From Pseudomonadota bacterium (GTDB taxonomy: Bacteria; Pseudomonadota; Gammaproteobacteria; Xanthomonadales; Xanthomonadaceae): 6,979 bases of DNA. The position numbers were made by a program, and so were the translations under genes. Below, piece after piece: positions 6,014-6,979 of the stretch. Within the stretch, counting starts at the first letter, position 1; each line of letters starts with the position of its first letter. The DNA is taken from NCBI GenBank assembly GCA_023423235.1, contig JAFAFY010000284.1:1-6979 (forward strand), written 5' to 3'. Under the pieces are notes generated by a model, which saw only the letters and a program-made list of their open reading frames with translations, had not been told where the DNA came from and made no database searches.

Positions 6014-6139
6014 GGACCGTCCACCGCACCGTTGTGCGGGCCGGTCCCGCACAGGGTCCGGCGCCGCCGCTTCGTCCCCGTGACGCGAATTCCTCGCTGA
6101 CGCCCGCACCGCCAGATGCGGGGATGCCCAAAGGACGAA
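6014..6139 (+). promoter_or_regulatory. thiC expression platform with predicted anti-Shine-Dalgarno switch
   Basis: TTCGTCC (6071-6077) is perfectly complementary to GGACGAA (6133-6139), which covers the thiC Shine-Dalgarno. The overlapping segment CCGCTTCG (6067-6074) is perfectly complementary to CGAAGCGG (5919-5926), the 5' strand of P1 plus two bases. Inferred switch: without TPP, 5919-5926 binds 6067-6074 and frees the ribosome site; with TPP, P1 closes and 6071-6077 sequesters it. Further hairpins lie between: TGTGCGGG with CCCGCACA (6033-6053, 8 bp, 5-nt loop), the competing CCGCAC with GTGCGG (6024-6039), and CCCGCA with TGCGGG (6103-6122). No U-run follows the 6033-6053 hairpin, which favours translational or Rho-linked control over intrinsic termination. 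Confidence 0.6.
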
Positions 6140-6143
6140 TGCC

Positions 6144-6979
<836 letters not shown>

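Overview
This window reads as a GC-rich gammaproteobacterial chromosome, most likely from Xanthomonadaceae/Lysobacteraceae (Xanthomonas, Lysobacter, Luteimonas type). Codon third positions are strongly G/C. A fused aspartokinase-homoserine dehydrogenase heads a compact thrABC operon with a Thr/Ile leader peptide, a gammaproteobacterial arrangement. The genus is inference only. The window is a core biosynthetic region with no mobile element, phage gene, CRISPR array, tRNA or rRNA that I can see.

Left part, 1-690: the last 26 codons of an unidentified plus-strand gene are followed by a small exported single-BON-domain protein (182-556, +) that ends in a strong intrinsic terminator (582-612). 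The convergent thr operon ends at 671, where a perfect 17-bp tandem duplication copies the thrC stop codon.

Middle part, 671-5760: the threonine operon is on the minus strand in the order leader peptide, thrA, thrB, thrC. ThrA carries out steps 1 and 3 of the aspartate-to-threonine route, ThrB phosphorylates homoserine and ThrC makes threonine. Upstream of thrA is a short ORF (5566-5733, 55 codons) with 10 Thr and 5 Ile among residues 26-45. It is followed by a 10-bp hairpin whose 5' arm can instead pair with codons 48-50 of the leader. That is the layout of a Thr/Ile ribosome-stalling attenuator.

Right part, 5760-6979: a divergent intergenic region contains tandem near-palindromes and an extended -10 promoter. 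It then has a clear TPP (thiamine pyrophosphate) riboswitch (5919-5998) and a 145-nt expression platform leading to thiC (6144 to beyond the window edge). The sequence suggests a complete translational switch. An 8-nt segment covering the 5' strand of P1 can pair with a downstream segment overlapping an anti-Shine-Dalgarno, and the anti-Shine-Dalgarno can pair perfectly over the thiC ribosome binding site.

The genes are conventional. The interest lies in the two RNA-based switches set back to back, one sensing charged Thr/Ile tRNA through translation and one sensing TPP directly. No new protein system is evident.
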